The position numbers and the translations under genes were made by a program. DNA of 8,411 nucleotides, taken from CAYWNA01 sp964459305. GTDB taxonomy: Bacteria > Planctomycetota > Planctomycetia > Pirellulales > Pirellulaceae. Where the stretch lies: positions 1 through 8,411 of the forward strand of contig CAYWNA010000402.1 of NCBI GenBank assembly GCA_964459305.1. The letters are read 5' to 3'. This document shows positions 7,711 through 8,411 of this stretch, piece by piece; position 1 is the stretch's first letter; each line of letters opens with the position of its first letter. The notes under the pieces are model-generated. The model was not told the DNA's origin and ran no database searches. It was given only the letters and a program-made list of their open reading frames with translations.

Positions 7711-8102
7711 TTGCGGAAGTGCGGCTGTGCGCCCTCCTCATGTTCGTTTCCTCCTGTGGAATCCGTCCTTTTCGGGTCCTGCAACGCCTCCGGCCTCGCG
7801 GCTTCTCTTTTCGGTAAAGACACGAAACAGATTATTGTGGATGACGGACCCGCGCATGGTCCCACCGGCGATCCGGCGAGGTAGTGCCCTAGCGGACAAA
7901 GAGACTGCCCGATAGATGTCGCGAGTGATGGTCTCTTGGCGTCTTGAATTGCGGCATGGCAGTTCGGGACCGGAAAGCCCTGGCAAGCTGCTTCTGCAAC
8001 ATGCGAATGGTCCTATGCCGAGATAGAAAGGTCTTCTGACAGCAGCCCGCTGTCCTGTGAGGCGCACAAGCGAACTGCGAATCCGGGGCGTGCAATCTCG
8101 AC

Positions 8103-8202
8103 GCGTCGGTCGATGTGACTTGAGCGGGCAAGCAGTATGCGTTTCGATGCGTCGGGGCGACCAAAACACGTTGCGCAGATACCGTTGGCTGCGTCGGTCG
8201 AT
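8103..8202. repeat. Three spaced GCGTCGG direct repeats
   Basis: GCGTCGG occurs at 8103-8109, 8149-8155 and 8191-8197, giving start-to-start distances of 46 and 42 bases. The outer two copies extend to an identical 12-mer, GCGTCGGTCGAT (8103-8114 and 8191-8202). The first copy overlaps the palindrome CGACGCGTCG (8099-8108) and the last forms the left arm of a perfect hairpin. The pattern would suit a set of protein-binding sites, but chance in GC-rich DNA cannot be excluded. Confidence 0.35.
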
Positions 8203-8214
8203 TTCACCGACGCA
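8190..8214. repeat. Perfect 9-bp hairpin
   Basis: TGCGTCGGT (8190-8198) pairs with ACCGACGCA (8206-8214) around the 7-base loop CGATTTC. CGAAAA follows on the plus strand and no U-tract is present on either side. It contains one of the GCGTCGG repeats, so it may be a binding site or part of a structured RNA. Confidence 0.45.
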
Positions 8215-8317
8215 CGAAAATGCAGCTCGCCAATCTGCCTCAAAGTTGTCCTCTTTGGGCGCCGGCCAACTGACACAGGACACGCCCTCCTTGGTCATTT
8301 CGGCGATTTGTGTTCGC

Positions 8318-8342
8318 GACTCAGGACGTTTTGTCCTGAGTC
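8318..8342. terminator. Perfect 10-bp hairpin, possible terminator or structured RNA element
   Basis: GACTCAGGAC (8318-8327) and GTCCTGAGTC (8333-8342) are perfectly complementary around the 5-base loop GTTTT. This is a clean stem-loop of terminator size. On the plus strand it is followed only by ATTTGG and on the minus strand by GCGAACAC, so the U-tract of an intrinsic terminator is lacking. It could end a transcript entering from the right, beyond the window, or be a regulatory palindrome. Confidence 0.4.
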
Positions 8343-8411
8343 ATTTGGCAGAATGCGGTTCGAGACAGAGGTGGGGCGACATCCGCGTCTTATGCCCAAT
8401 GCGCAACTGCA

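Larger units (their letters stand above)
7597..8411. other. Region of about 815 bases with no confirmed gene
   Basis: No open frame here looks like a typical protein. The longest, minus-strand 8298-7738 (186 codons), lacks a Shine-Dalgarno at its start, is rich in Arg, Ser and Cys, and resembles no family I know. No tRNA or rRNA is visible. The stretch holds the 7630-7657 and 7683-7710 elements, a small hairpin GACAGC/GCTGTC (8038-8043 with 8049-8054), a perfect hairpin at 8190-8214, three GCGTCGG copies, and another perfect hairpin at 8318-8342. It could be long regulatory DNA, a decayed gene, or a non-coding RNA locus. Confidence 0.5.

Noticed and set aside
7738..8298. 186-codon minus-strand frame as a real gene
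   Set aside because: No ribosome site at its start, no recognisable domain, Arg/Ser/Cys-rich composition. It is kept only as part of a finding about possible coupling.
8357..8366. GGTTCGAGAC resembling a tRNA T-loop
   Set aside because: The flanking bases do not form a T-stem, and no anticodon or acceptor stem can be found nearby.
8353..8411. Plus-strand frame starting ATG 8353 and open to the right edge
   Set aside because: Only 19 codons are visible, with no Shine-Dalgarno, so there is not enough evidence for a gene start.

Overview
This GC-rich window holds three convincing protein genes and about 830 bases of right-hand sequence without a confirmed gene. The organism is probably a planctomycete or close relative. 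That rests on a secreted NPCBM-type carbohydrate-active protein, a lysine-rich histone-like protein tail, and palindromic intergenic elements of a kind I recall from Planctomycetota. No rRNA or tRNA is present to confirm it, so the placement is an inference.

Layout from left to right. Bases 1-3639 (+) encode a very large exported protein of at least 1213 codons, cut at the window's left edge. It has a signal peptide, an NPCBM carbohydrate-binding module, several beta-rich regions and an (alpha/alpha)6 six-hairpin glycosidase-like domain. A 92-base gap with a short perfect palindrome separates it from the convergent minus-strand genes. These are a SWIM zinc-finger protein with a 78-residue lysine-rich tail (4712-3732) and, upstream of it, a 900-residue SNF2-family DNA-dependent ATPase (7581-4879). 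The 166 bases between the two minus-strand genes contain a 50-base imperfect palindrome that resembles a dispersed repeat. Bases 7582-8411 contain the ATPase leader, with two Shine-Dalgarno-like sites, a GC-rich hairpin and a weak promoter candidate. Beyond it lies sequence with several hairpins and a thrice-repeated GCGTCGG motif.

The two minus-strand genes very likely act together. SNF2 ATPases of this type commonly sit beside SWIM-domain proteins in bacteria (Bacillus ywqA/ywqB is the example I recall), and the SNF2 motor remodels protein-DNA complexes. The SWIM partner here has a basic tail suited to binding DNA. The left-hand glycosidase-like gene is functionally unrelated and belongs to polysaccharide degradation outside the cytoplasm. 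Nothing in the window amounts to a clearly new multi-gene system. The most interesting points are the histone-like tail on the SWIM protein, the palindromic elements, and the structured but geneless region at the right end.
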